Under the pieces are notes generated by a model. The model saw only the letters and a list, made by a program, of their open reading frames with translations, ran no database searches and was not told the DNA's origin. Shown here one piece after another: positions 12,532 through 26,139 of a DNA stretch of 64,000 nucleotides. This stretch comes from Acanthochlamys bracteata. Taxonomy: Eukaryota > Streptophyta > Magnoliopsida > Pandanales > Velloziaceae. Every line of letters starts with the position of its first letter. Within the stretch, counting starts at the first letter, position 1. Position numbers and translations under genes: made by a program. The stretch lies in NCBI GenBank assembly GCA_019914995.1, contig CM034141.1, forward strand, positions 2,232,001 through 2,296,000. The letters are read 5' to 3'.

Positions 12532-15350
12532 AATATGTCATTTAGATATTTTTGTTCAATAAATATTTTTAAATTTGTTTAGTTGAATTCAGAAATAACT
12601 CTTTGAGTTTGTTTTTTAATTTGAGGAGTCAAATCGTGCTACAAATGTTGTTTATTCTGTTGAATAATTTGCAAATGAATGCATGTTACTGGTGGATTGA
12701 AGTATTGCCACTAGGCTACTGACTTCTTCTGGTAGGGTTAACATAAGAACAAGAATATTCTAGTTTTGTCAAGATAATATTTTTCTTAACGTCAACCATC
12801 TAGCGAGCTGTAATTTGCCAATGGGTCGCAAATTACAAAAAAATGTGTTTTTCTGTGATATGAATCTGATGACATTTGATCTAGATATGCTTTGTTGTTA
12901 CATGATACTGAGTACGTGTTACGGACGGCACTTTGGCTAGCTTTAGAATTTCTTTAAAAAAATTATTATTTTGACATTTTTTTAAAAATAGGTGTAAACT
13001 TCTTTAAAATTATTTAAGTATATTTAGATAAAATTAATTTTTTTTATAAAAAGGTTGGAGATATGTTTAGTTATATCGTCCTACAAAAGATTAGCATTCA
13101 AAATATTGAAATAGAGATCAAGCATTCACTGTTTCTACCGACAGATAAACTCAATAGTTGCTATTGTTGTAGGTTGCAAAATAGAACCATTGTAGTGCAA
13201 AATAAACTATTTCCACCAACAGATAAACTATTAGTAGCTAGCTACTGCTGATGTAAACTATAGTGCAAAATAGAACCGTTGTTTAAGCTACAAATAGTAA
13301 TAACAAATTGCCTATAATTTTCATTAAATGCAACTATAATGTCATCGGTATTCTCGTAATTTATCAAATTTTAAGAATACAAAAAAAAAAGTCATTCATT
13401 TAATTCTGTTAGATTTTTTCATCAAACGATCAGAATTTCTGCCTGTAGTAACATTTTTTTTTTTAAATAACAATTTTTATTTTTTAATTAAACAAATAAT
13501 TATAAATAACAAACTTTTATGATATATAATTTTTTTATATTTTCAATTTCTTAAAAATTTTATATATTATAAAAAAATTTTAATACAAAATAAAATATTC
13601 AAATACAAAATTAATCAAAAAACAATTTCAACTCGGTGCCTCAGAGTCATATATCCATATTTTGAAAATAAATGGATAATTAACAAGATTAAAAGTACAA
13701 ACAAATTAAAGAAAAAGAGCTCAACTATGGTTTTTTCGCCTTTTGACTTTTGTGAATGAGAAAAGCTAATTAGGAAATACGTAAACTCAATAGAAATCGA
13801 TTTTCTTGTTTGTAGAAGAAGCTTCTTGTTAGTACCAATAACAAAAAAGAAAAAAAAAAAAAGGAACGATTCTCGTTGGATCCACTAAACTTTGCTGGCC
13901 ATTTATAAATAACATAATGAAAATAGCACCAACCAGCTATAGAAGGGAGAGCTTTTTTCTACACTAAAAGAAAGCTTTGTTTTCTTTTGACGGTTGAAAC
14001 ACAAGATACATGCGGAACTTTCCCATCTCTTCTATATAATCTATAATTTAAGTTGTATGTAAAAAGATAACCAAATCTGTGAATTCTATTACTCATCGTG
14101 AATGCCTTGAACACCAACTCTAGAGGTGCTCTTCTTTTATAAAGACAACATTTTTAAAAATTAAATAAGAGGGGATACATAGCTATATCCATCCATTAAA
14201 ACTAATACAAATATCAAAACTACATATACCTCATTCGTCAAAATTTCAAATGCATTATACAAGATAAAGGAAATAGCCACTCCTATTATACCCATATTCT
14301 ATAGATACTATAATAAAACTTAATTTTTAGCGACTAAGTCAATAATTGCACAAAAAGATAGACAAATATAATCACGATAAAGCCAGTTTGGTTTGCAGTT
14401 TGTTGACAAAATATTGTTGCTAATATTTGTCAACTAAAAGACAATACTAGTCTGTAAATAAAAAAATTACCGACTAACTCATTATCAACAATATGATATC
14501 ACTAATTAATATTTCAGTTGGTAAAGATGTGTTACTGACTGATATTATAGTCAATAAAGATCAAACATTATCCCGCTCATATTTTATCGGTAAAAATAAA
14601 ACATTATTTACTAATGTACTAATAGTGGGTAAAGATCAGGCACTGCCTATTCAAAATTTCTTCGATAATTAGAAATATACTAACTATACATTTAGTCAAT
14701 AATTAGAAACGATACTGACTATGTTATTTCAACTAAAAATTGTGTAGCAATACCGACTTATGTTTCAGTCGATAATTAATGCAATAATTCTAACTTGTAT
14801 TTAGGTTCATAGTTAAAAATAATACTGACTGATGGTTTATTTGGTAAAGATTACTGAATGATTTGGTAAAGGTTACTGAATGGAAGCATCACCGACTGAC
14901 GGGTTGCTTGGTAAGATATTAAAATTCAGTTAGTAAACCACTTCATGTACGGCCGATATCAAATAGTCCCTAAAATGTAAGCTTTAGGCATCCAACTTTA
15001 TTATTAGTACAAATATATAATTAATATATACTTGTGAAATATTTATATTTTAATCATTCTTCCGACTACTAACATTTATAAATCAACATAATAAGCGTAC
15101 AAGTTACTAAAATTCCCATATGTTTATAAACATATCAAATATTTCTTAGAATTCATACTTAGCAAAAGAAATGAACTTATATTCTTCTTTTTATCGGAAA
15201 GTTCTGTTTTAATTTTTAAACTTTATACAAGGTGTTACATCACATAGTTGTATACAAAGTAAGAATTGTTAGCTACGCTGATTTCACTAGATATGTACGC
15301 TAATCGGACAATTGATTTAACCACACCTGTATAATTTGTTCCGACCAAAA
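12532..15350. other. intergenic DNA with degenerate repeats
   Basis: No gene was recognised. At about 13125-13285 a segment with CAGATAAACT and TGCAAAATAGAACC is repeated twice with divergence. From about 14310 to 14930 short words of the form TACTGACTGAT and ACCGACTAAC recur at irregular spacing in AT-rich DNA, reminiscent of subterminal repeats of a DNA transposon, but I find no ends or transposase. Confidence 0.45.
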
Positions 15351-15359
15351 GCTAAAGCA

Positions 15360-16030
<671 letters not shown>

Positions 16031-16073
16031 TATCAATAAAGAAAAAATAAGTCATTGAGTACAATTCTCTACA
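16031..16073 (+). repeat. 5' LTR remnant, last 43 bp only
   Basis: The stretch from TATCAATAAAG to TCTCTACA matches the last 42 bp of the 3' LTR (20514-20555) with a one-base indel and about two substitutions. The first 226 bp of the LTR are missing, so the element cannot be transcribed from this end. Confidence 0.9.
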
Positions 16074-16086
16074 TGGTACCAGAGCC
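16074..16086 (+). promoter_or_regulatory. primer-binding site for initiator Met-tRNA
   Basis: TGGTACCAGAGCC follows directly after the LTR CA end. It differs by one base from TGGTATCAGAGCC, the usual copia site complementary to the 3' end of plant initiator methionine tRNA. Confidence 0.9.
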
Positions 16087-16157
16087 ACTTTTGCTCTAAC
16101 GAGCTCCATCTCTTCTCAAATTTTTTTTTTCCTAACTCAGTAGCTTTAATACTCTCA

Positions 16158-19100
16158 ATGGCCACTATCTCCACATCATCTAGTAATTCTTCTATCATTA
16201 CTCAAGACTCCAATCAACAATTGATTGTCATCAACGTTGCCGCTCAAGCTCTATTGAAACTCAATGATACAAACTACCTCTCTTGGAAGTTCCAATTCAA
16301 CACTCTCCTAATTGGTTTTGATCTCATTGACTTCATTGATGGATCCAAACCGTGTCCACCACCCACTATTACTACAGATAGTTCAGTAATCACTAATCCA
16401 GCTTATATTCACTGGAAACGTCAATATCAGTTGATTCTCAATGCATTCATTGGATCTATCTCTCCAAACATTATTCCATTCATTGCCGGTGCCATTACCT
16501 CTAGTGACGCTTGGCATATTCTTGCTAACACTTATGCCAAGCCAACACGCGGTCGCCGTTTACAAATTCGAAGTCATCTCAAAAATCCTCAAAAGGGTTC
16601 TCAAAGTGTTACTGAATACTTACAAAGAATCAAAGGGTATGCCGATGAACTTGCACTACTTGGTACCCCTATGGATGCTGAAGACCTATTTGAAAAAATT
16701 CTAGATGGTCTTGGCGATGAATTTCATGATCTTATTGTTGCTCTCCAAGCCCGCGAGACCCCTATCTCACTTGAGGAATTACATGAAAAACTCTTCACTC
16801 TTGAAGCCACTCATCGCAATGTAACATCCAAGGCTCAACCAACACCAGTGACTGCTAATTCAGCACACAGAAATTCAAGGCCTCGTCCCTCTTTCAACTC
16901 TGATCACACAGGCTCTTCTCGTCCCACTATGTCTTCCAACATCGGCTCCTCCATGCCAACATCTAATGGTGATCGCCCTTCACCAAGACCATATCTCGGT
17001 TGTTGTCAAATATGTGGCATTCAAGGACACTCTGCTAAGCGGTGCCCATCCTTTCGTCTAGTGCCGATTAATCAAATGACAACCAGCCAAGTGCCAATCA
17101 ATCGCGGATCTGGAACAAATCTTACATCATGGCAACCACGAGCTAACTTTGCAGCTAATACCGGCGCAGAAACTCCCTCTTGGCTACTTGACAGTGGTGC
17201 CTCCCATCATGTTACCGGCGATCTCGACAATCTTTCGCTTCACTCTCCCTACAATGGTTCCGACGACATTACGATTGGAGATGGCAAGGGTCTACTAATC
17301 ACCCACACTGGTTCCACTTTTCTACCTTCTTCTACTCATAATTTTACACTTAATAATGTTCTTTGTGTGCCTAGCATGAAAAAGAACTTAATCTCTATTT
17401 CTCAATTTTGCCTCACCAATAATGTTTCCGTTGAATTCTTACCACATTCATTTCTTGTGAAGGACCTTTGTACGGGGGCACAACTTCTTCAAGGACGAAC
17501 TAAAGATGGCGTTTATGAGTGGCCAATCACACCAATCCAATCTTCACCATTACTTGCTCTATCCAGTGTCAAAACCTCTTCATCCGAATGGCATCATAGA
17601 TTAGGCCATCCATCTTTTCAAATCTTCAAACATATCGTATCTAATGGTCAGTTACAACTATCTACTCCTGTATCCACAACAATTTCTTGTAACGACTGTC
17701 ATTGCAATAAAAGTCATAAACTACCATTTTCTAAATCTACTCTTACTTCTTCTAAACCTCTTGAAACTATTTTCCCTGATGTTTGGACTTCACCTATTAT
17801 ATCTCATGATGGTTTCAAATATTATGTTATTTTCGTCGACCACTTCACCAAATATATATGGTTATACCCACTCAAAATAAAATCTAATGTGCATGACATC
17901 TTTATTCGCTTCAAAGCTCTTGTAGAAAATTATTTTTCCCATAAAATCATTACTCTTTATACCGACAATGGTGGAGAATATCAAAGTCTTGAAAACTTTC
18001 TCTCTACAAACGGTATCTCTCACCTCACCACTCCTCCACATACTCCAGAACATAATGGATACTCTGAACGACGACATCGTCACATTGTTGAAACTGGTCT
18101 CTCTCTTCTTTCTCATGCATCTCTTCCACTCACATATTGGACTCATGCTTTCGCTACCGCCGTCTATCTCATTAATCGTCTACCCACTCCAACACTTCAA
18201 TTCACCTCTCCATTTGAAAAAATATTTTGCCATCCACCTAACTACTCCAAACTTCGCGTATTTGGTTGTTTATGTTATCCTTGGCTTCGTCCTTATTCAC
18301 CTCACAAACTTGCTCCTCGATCCAAACCATATATTTTTCTCGGCTATTCTCTTACACAAAGTGCATATCTCTGTCTTGACAATTTTACCTCCAAAATCTA
18401 TGTGTCTCGTCACGTTGAATTTGTTGAATCCGTCTTTCCTTTTTCCTCTCTTCAATCTAATCTTCCCCGTTCTGAATCCATCACTATTGACACATGGGTT
18501 CCCTACTCTCCTCCTATTTTTACTATTCCAATTTCTACCCCCTCCTCAGTGCCACTCATAACACCATCTAACGTCTCACCACCCCCGCACGAAGACCCCT
18601 CCAATAATCCTATTTTACCGACTACATCACTTGTGCCCAATTCTACCAATCATACTGAGTCTCTCAGTGAACCCCATACTTCAACCAACAACAACCATCC
18701 CATGCAAACCAGATCCAAGAACAACATCCACAAGCCTATTCAAAAACTCAATTTAACAGCTCAACTATCCGCCTCTGATGACTTAGAACCAACAAACACG
18801 ACCCAAGCCCTCAAAGATCCTAAATGGCGTCGGGCCATGTCCGAAGAGTTTGATGCGCTTGTTCGAAACGGCACTTAGGAACTTGTTCCATCTAACTCCT
18901 TACAAAATATTATGGGATGTAAGTGGATTTTTCGCACTAAACGACTATCTGATGGCTCTATTGATAGGTACAAAGCACGTCTGGTTGCTAAGGGATTTCA
19001 TCAACGGCCCGGAGTGGACTATAATGACACATTCAGTCCAGTTATCAAACCAACAACTGTTTGTCTTGTCTTAAGTCTTGCCATCAGTAAGGGGTGGTCA

Positions 19101-20287
19101 CTTCGCCAACTTGATGTTAATAATGCATTTCTTCAGGGGCACCTATCTGAAGACGTCTACATGGCTCAACCACCAGGATTTATTGATCAAGATTTTCCCA
19201 CTCATGTTTGCAAACTTCGCAAAGCTATCTATGGTCTCAAACAAGCACCACGAGCTTGGTATCACGAGCTCAAAACATATTTACTTGACTCTGGCTTCAT
19301 CAACTCTCTTGCGGACACCTCACTCTTTATTCTTAAAACAGGTGGACATCTCATTTACTTACTTATATATGTTGATGATCTGATCATTACAGGAGACAGC
19401 CAGAATATGGTAAATCGATTTGTGGAGCTTCTAGCCCAACGATTCTCATTAAAAGATCTTGGACCATTGTCATTCTTCCTTGGTGTTGAGGTTATTCCAT
19501 ACAATCATGGCCTTTTTCTCTCTCAACGAAGGTACATTACCGATCTCCTTGTCCGAACCAAAATGATCGATGCCAATCCCGTCATGACTCCCTTATCCAC
19601 CAGTTCAACATTGACACTTCATGCCGACACAGCTTTATCTGATCCAACAGAATTTCGAACGGTAGTTGGGAGCCTTCAATATCTATCTCTCACACGACCG
19701 GATATTGCTTTTGCAGTGAACAAGCTCTCTCAATTTATGCATCGGCCAACAACATGGTACACTGAATCACGGATTACTCTTATATCGTGATTCACCTCTA
19801 TCTTTGCATGCTTTCTCGGATGCTGACTGGACAGGTAACAAAGATGACTCTACCTCTACTAGTGCCTATGTGGTGTACTTAGGCCGCAATCCAATCTCCT
19901 GGAGTTCAAAGAAACAACGGACTGTTGCTCGCTCATCTCTCGGAAGTCGAATATCGTTCATTGCCTCCTCTCGCCGCGAACTCAGTTGGATTTGCTCTCT
20001 TCTATCTGAACTTGGTGTTCAACTTCCAACCACTCCTGTCATATATTGTGATAATATTGGTGCTACACATTTGTGCTCCAATCCAGTTTTTCATTCTAGG
20101 ATGAAACATGTTGCCATTGACTTTCATTTCATTAGGGACAAAGTTCAAAGTGGTGCTTTGGCGTTACTCATGTTTCATCACAAGATCAACTGGCTGACGC
20201 ACTCACCAAACCACTTCCTCGGATGCGCTTCCTTCTTCTTCAGTCCAAGATTGGAATCTCCGATCGGAGCTTCATCTTGCGGGGGCA
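16158..20287 (+). pseudogene. copia gag-pol polyprotein, inactivated
   Basis: One frame is open for 906 codons (16158-18878). It shows a gag domain (about residues 1-280), a CCHC zinc knuckle starting C283-Q-I-C, protease DSGA at 345-348, and an integrase core with D541, D603 (TDNGGEY) and E637. It stops at TAG (18876-18878), where copia proteins have Trp in the NGTWELVP motif, so one TGG-to-TAG change ended it. The same frame continues past the stop with reverse transcriptase ([24 protein letters not shown] near 19368-19379) until about 19760. There a small deletion removes the segment before the RNase H domain. RNase H (DADWTGNKD, ISWSSKKQ) resumes in another frame and has further frameshifts near 19940 and 20165. 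A polypurine tract (TTGCGGGGGCA) sits at 20277-20287. Confidence 0.93.
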
Positions 20288-20555
20288 TGATAAAGATATT
20301 TGATTCCTTCCTATATTTAGAATGCATAATTTAGAAAGATTCTATTTAGAAAGATTAGATTTTATTTTATTCTAGAAATATTTGATTAGATTTTATTTAG
20401 AAAGATTAGATTTTATTTTATTATAGAAATATTTGATTTGGATTGATTTTAGAAATATTAGATTTTATGAATCTTTAACTTTTGGAAATTTTGAATGTAT
20501 ATATATGGGCTCATATCAATAAAGAAAAACAAGTCATTGAGTATAATTCTCTACA
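20288..20555 (+). repeat. 3' LTR of the copia element, 268 bp
   Basis: It begins TGATAAAG just after the polypurine tract and ends CTCTACA, giving TG...CA ends. It contains a run GATTAGATTTTATTT repeated three times, a TATA-like TATATATA near 20500 and a CAATAAAG polyadenylation-like signal near 20517. The flanking CTTAT follows. Confidence 0.9.
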
Positions 20556-20600
20556 CTTATACCGCAACTTCTCTCTATCTTGTGACAACTTATTCAGATT
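20556..20600 (-). pseudogene. GH1 beta-glucosidase pseudogene, short upstream part
   Basis: On the minus strand this short stretch reads KLSQDREKLRYK, the segment that normally precedes LDFIGINHY in family 1 glucosidases. It is separated from its continuation at 16030 only by the copia element. Upstream of it I see no further convincing exon, so most of the gene's N-terminal part is absent or too decayed to read. Confidence 0.75.
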
Positions 20601-21778
20601 TTATTTCCAAATTATGTTTAAAAAAAATAAAAGATGTGCATTTTCCAATTAGATAGAATACATTTATAAATTTTCTTATTAACTATACCACTCAAAACGT
20701 ATATCAAAACATAATCATTATAAACTGTTCACTTAAATATGTTTAAAATTTTATTTTTTCAATATTTACAATTTAAATCACCGGCCCTATGCCTTTATTA
20801 ATTTCGGTTTCATCTCAAGGTTTAAATTGTTTCAATTTGTCTCTGTAGAATTCAAATTTTGTGTAGTCTTACATTAGAATTTTAGTTAGATCCATCACAT
20901 TAGGAACTGATTACCTTTCATAGTTACCACAACAATCTTGCACCTGTCCTTCGAATCTCTACTGCTGCTGCTGATCAGTGATCACTGCAGTTGCATGCTG
21001 ATTTTGGTTACGAAAGGATAACAACAACAGCCTTCCTCCTGTAGAGGCCTTGAACATCTATGACCTTCACATTTAATCAGCAATAGATTGTTTATTATTT
21101 TACTGTTTCAGTTATGTATTTGTATTCTTTGTTTAGTTTTGCTGATCAACGTAACACTGCTATAAGATGCATCGTTCAATTCTATTGATGAGAGCTCTCT
21201 GTGCTTTAGAGCTTTGTTTCAGAGTTGCCTGTAGCTCTTACATTTGAAAACTTTTCTTTGAGTTTAATACTCCAAAGTTTTCACTTATTAAAATGCAGAG
21301 CAAGTAATGCTAGACAAACTTCTTCTATCAGGTCTATCATCTTTCAGATAAAATATAGAAGCTATACAACTCACTAAAAGAATACACAAAACATCTTTAG
21401 ATTTAAATATAAATACTATATTGGATTTAAGCCTTGTAAACAACTTAAGAATCCAAAAAATCGCCTCAATAAAATCTGACAGGTATATCAAACTTGATCA
21501 CATTGGCATCAGGTTATAGACCAACCCTTGTACAAAATATAGTCACAAGAATGTTGATTATGCACATCGGTCAAGCTTGGATACACTTGACTTGCAGTTG
21601 TTACTCAAAAGTATGTTATAAAAATATAACTGCAACCAATAGTGCAACACTCTTAGCTATTGCGACTTCTGCCAAAGCGACCCCTTCACAATGCAACTGA
21701 CCGAATTTCGATGAGTTACATGACCTTTAGCAGTTCTTCCTACGCTTCTTCAAAGTTGGGCTTCAACATTTTGACATC
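20601..21778. other. intergenic and RECA3 3' flank
   Basis: No gene was seen. The last few hundred bases lie just downstream of the RECA3 stop codon on the minus strand and probably include its 3' untranslated region. The short frames at 21288-21700 on either strand have no recognisable domain. Confidence 0.5.
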
Positions 21779-24700
21779 TCAAGCCTCAATTGCAGCCACT
21801 TCCTCGTCAGTTGTATCAGAACTAACTACTTCCTCAGTCAAATCAACATCTGGAGCTGCACTCTCTTTCTCGTCCTTCACAGTTTCACCATGAATCAGTT
21901 TTTCTCTTAGCTTGTGGTAAAGCTCTTCTTTAATAGTTTCGTTCTCCTCAAAATAACGCTTAATTGCATCCTTGCCTCGGAAAGCCTGGTCATTCAAGTA
22001 ATACATAGCACCTCCGGCTTTGGTAATCAGCTTGTGTTTAAGGCCTAAATCTATGATCTCAGAATCGCGACAGATACCCTTGCCAAATTCAAGTTCAAAT
22101 TCCACACTTCGGAATGGTGGGGCATGTTTGTTCTTCACAATTTTCACCAAAACTTGGGTTCCAATTGTCTGCAGAACAGCTCATTAAACACAAGTTTGTT
22201 GGCACTAATTATAAGTTCGTATGAAAGTCCTATATCAGTACATGATTTTATTAGTAAAGATTTGGTACAAGAGATAAGTTTCAGATGTCATAGTTAATGA
22301 AACAATAGATACATGCAAGTAGATAATGCATAATCTTAAGGTACATTATTGTGTTTTTTACATGTTCCCATATAAAGCTGCAAGCATGGTTAACTGTGCA
22401 TGCTATTTGGAAGACGCTAGAGTACATACTTCAAAGAGTAGATACGAGTACTTCAGATCCAATTCTAAATTTCAAAACTTAATAAATGTTAATATGCATG
22501 TAAAATCCTAAAAAGTTAACAACCATCAACTGATCAACCCACATATCATCGCAGATCATAAAACAAAAAGGTTTCAAGTTTTCTACTGTATAATTGACTT
22601 CAGATTTTGGGGGTGTTTGGGATTGCTTTTCCCCAACACTCCTTTTCTTCCATTTCACGTTTTTCAATACATATTTTATAAATATATAAAAAATTTATTT
22701 AAAAATTTAGAAAGTGTAGAAAAATTCTACGAAGTGAGATCTTTTTATTGCATATTTTTATTATTTTTTTGGAAGTAAAAAAAATATAGCTCGTTTTTCA
22801 AAAAGGACAAAAATACCTTTCATTCTAGAAAAGCTCCATTTCATAAGCACCACCAAACACCCCCATTATTGGTCATCGCAAATGCTTCTACAAAGACAAT
22901 TCCTTCAAAGACTTTTTCCCAGCTGCTGCCATCTTATGACAGCTCAAGTTGTGCAACACTTATAATTAAAACATGGATTTCATAGGAATCATTCTCCAAT
23001 CTACAAAGTGCATAGTTTCATACTTAACCAGTTCTATAAACTCTTGCTTTTTACCTTCAGAGTGGTGTTAACAAATAAATCTGCCTGCTACTACTTGGAT
23101 GAAATAACTGGACATGTTTGGTACATCTAAACAGCATGTCTAAGCTCATGCCTTAAGAAAGCAGGGACTTGAAAAACTTTGTACAACCAACTTTCTTGGG
23201 AAGTTTTAACTTTGCATCATTAATGGAATTATTTAACATGGGCATAAACTAAAAAGAATTGTTTCATCAGTATGTAAACCAGAAAAGAAAAAATAAAAAC
23301 AAAGTTCTGTGAATGCTTTACCTCTTCGCCCTTTTTTATCAAACCAATGCGTTTAACATTCATGCGAACAGATGCATAAAATTTTAAAGCATTTCCACCA
23401 GATGTAACTTCAGTTGGTCCCCCGAACCCTCCAAATGTACTCAACTTTGCTCTCACCTACAAAACTATAGATTTGTTTTGATATCTCAGACATTTAACTT
23501 GATAATTGCAAAATCAATGTCACTTCAAATGTTGCATAAAATGTAAAATTGAGTTTGTCCTGTAAACTATTTCCTAATACTTAATTGCACGTGAATATTG
23601 TTATGCCAGCGATATGACTGCAGTGTTTACACATCATGATATTCAACAAGATATGGCCAGACTACATTGGCAGCACGCAGAGGGTCTATTTGCACTGCAT
23701 TAGCAAGTCTAAGATGATTGATAGTCTAACAGAAATTAAACCAAAGGTACGCTTGATAGTCCTGCCATAACAGGGGTGGCCTTCGAAGTTCTCATGTAGT
23801 TCTTGGACAAGCCAATAGGACCACTACCAATTTGGAAGGAAGAGAAGTAGATGGATATTTATAAACCAATTTGTGAGAAATGACATCTTAAAAATTGTAT
23901 GCTAGCTAGAACTAACAGATAAACTATCATTTTAAGAAGTTCCAGGGTATCTTAAAGCAATTTTCATTATCTCAACTATGATTCTAGAGTTTGAGTTTAC
24001 CAGCACTACGGATTTGAGCACATACTTGTGTTAGTACAAACTGAAGTATCTAGATAACAAGAAATACAGACTACAGAGAACTCTTTAAAAGGTCAGAGAC
24101 CTTAAATTGTCCATGAAGTTTTGCAAATACTTCGTTTTTTATTATAAGCTTAAAAGGTCCTTTGGTACAAAAACTCTTGTCCACTCCTGTTTCTGACTGC
24201 GATAGCACAATTAGCACATTTCATTGAGCGACAGGGTTAACATTATGAAATCTCAACATTTCTAGATCCCATTTTCTCAAAAGTATTACGTGGTAGGCCT
24301 TCGAAACAAGGGAGAATGCTGAAAATGCATATAAAGCAACTCTAAATCTCAACTAGATCAGCAAACTCAAAAATATACTAGTAAGTCAACTATATATAAG
24401 TGGTGGACCAACATATTAACAGAACAAACTGCAGCAAAATATATTGACGTATGGATTGTGGTAAATGCAATCTTAAACTTCAAGAACAAAAAGCAATTGA
24501 AGTTTGAGGTATAAACTGAGCAGTTACTGAGATATAAAGAGCATGTAGACTTACTACAGAAAAATTCAATTGTGAGCCAAACGGTGTGAAAAATATGCTA
24601 TAGCCTTACACTAAAGAAACATTCTTGTATAGACTAAAACAGTCTCCACTAAAATGTTATTGAAATGCAAACTTCTGTAATCTTGGTGGACCAGTTATAT

Positions 24701-26097
24701 ATCAATGTACTTGTACCTCCAACAAAATTCTAGGTGAAGAAATCACGCACATATGCCCTATCAGGAAATCAGTAGGTGATAGACTCCAAAAAGGAAAAAT
24801 GAACAGGTTTTCGTACAAACATATGGATAATAGATCTGCGCAAGTCTAGATATCTCCTATTCATAACCAAACAATGACTCTTTCATGGAAAGTCACCTGA
24901 TTGATAAATATCAACAATGTCTGAGAGAGAGATAAAGAATGGCTCAACTTGCGAAGAGCTTGGCTCATCAACCTAGCTTGAAGAGCCATATGCGCATCTC
25001 CCATTTCACCATCTAATTCACTTTTAGGTACAAGGGCTGCAACCTGTATCAAAGGTAGAAAAAACATAGTAAAACATATTTCACATAGCCAGAGAAAATA
25101 GACAACCATTACAATCCAAGTAATTAACTTGTTCAACATATGAGGTAAGATCTTTACTAGAAAGAAACAGTTGCGGGGCTTGTATATGGATATGTGCATA
25201 CATGTCGCAAGAGAAATGTACTAAGATCTCATGGTAAATAGGCATGACATACGCAGATGAAAGAAAAAACATCATCTGAAAAACTGGGCAGAATTTCTTT
25301 TGTACAGTGCTGGAAACACTACTCAAAACCTACTTTAACCCACAACATCAGAACTCAATACCCACGCTTGTAGATTAATAGTCTTTTACACCCCTTAAAT
25401 CAATGTGTCCTTGCAATCAGGCCATCATAGTGCCTGAAATATCTGGCTACTACTTCAACTATAAATCTGATAAAGTCAGGTATAAATGAGTCCAGCTAAG
25501 AATAAGTTGCGGACAGTAATTGCAATATAAAAAGATGATATTAGAACATGAACTTGGATGAGCAAGCGAGGTAGGATCTTTATCTAATTCGGAGCTACCG
25601 CAAAACTAATTTTCTCTCTTTGCTGAGCATCATGTACCTATCTATTACAGATATTACTAACTCTAAGAAAGATCTCATGTTCTTCATCATACTGCACCTA
25701 GAAGCAACTAAATCTTAAGCATAAACTCAAAAATAATGAGCAGTTTTACCAAACTTCACGATAATATTTCTTTTTAATAGTAACATAGAAATGAGTTTCC
25801 TCCTCCGGATAAAAGTGTTAACCAATAGTTATTGCTGCTTTGGGGATGCAACCATTAGATGACTTTATTGTAGCAACAGAAACCATAGGTTCAAACACAA
25901 CATCGAGATAAGTTGAAACTTACACTGTCAACAACCACAACATCAACAGAACCACTTCGTATAAGGGTGTCTACGAGGCTAAGAGCTTGTTCGCCGCAAT
26001 CTGGTTGCGAAAGGAGTACGTTCTCAGTCTTTACCCCAATTGCCTCTGCTAAAGCAGGATCAAGGGCATGTTCTGCATCTATAAAAGCACAATAACC

Positions 26098-26139
<42 letters not shown>

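Larger units (their letters stand above)
16031..20555 (+). mobile_element. Ty1-copia retrotransposon with truncated 5' LTR, inside the GH1 pseudogene
   Basis: The element runs from a 43-bp remnant of the 5' LTR, through a primer-binding site, a gag-pol frame and a polypurine tract, to a full 268-bp 3' LTR. It is flanked by CTTAT on both sides (16026-16030 and 20556-20560). Removing the element and one CTTAT rejoins the GH1 reading frame (RYK then LDFIGINHY), which confirms the insertion point. Small size and short LTRs suggest the Ale/Retrofit lineage, with low certainty. Internal stops and frameshifts make it non-autonomous. Confidence 0.93.

Noticed and set aside
14310-14930. Possible CACTA element based on repeated ACTGACTGAT words
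   Set aside because: No CACTA ends, no target duplication and no transposase were found; the repeats are too irregular.
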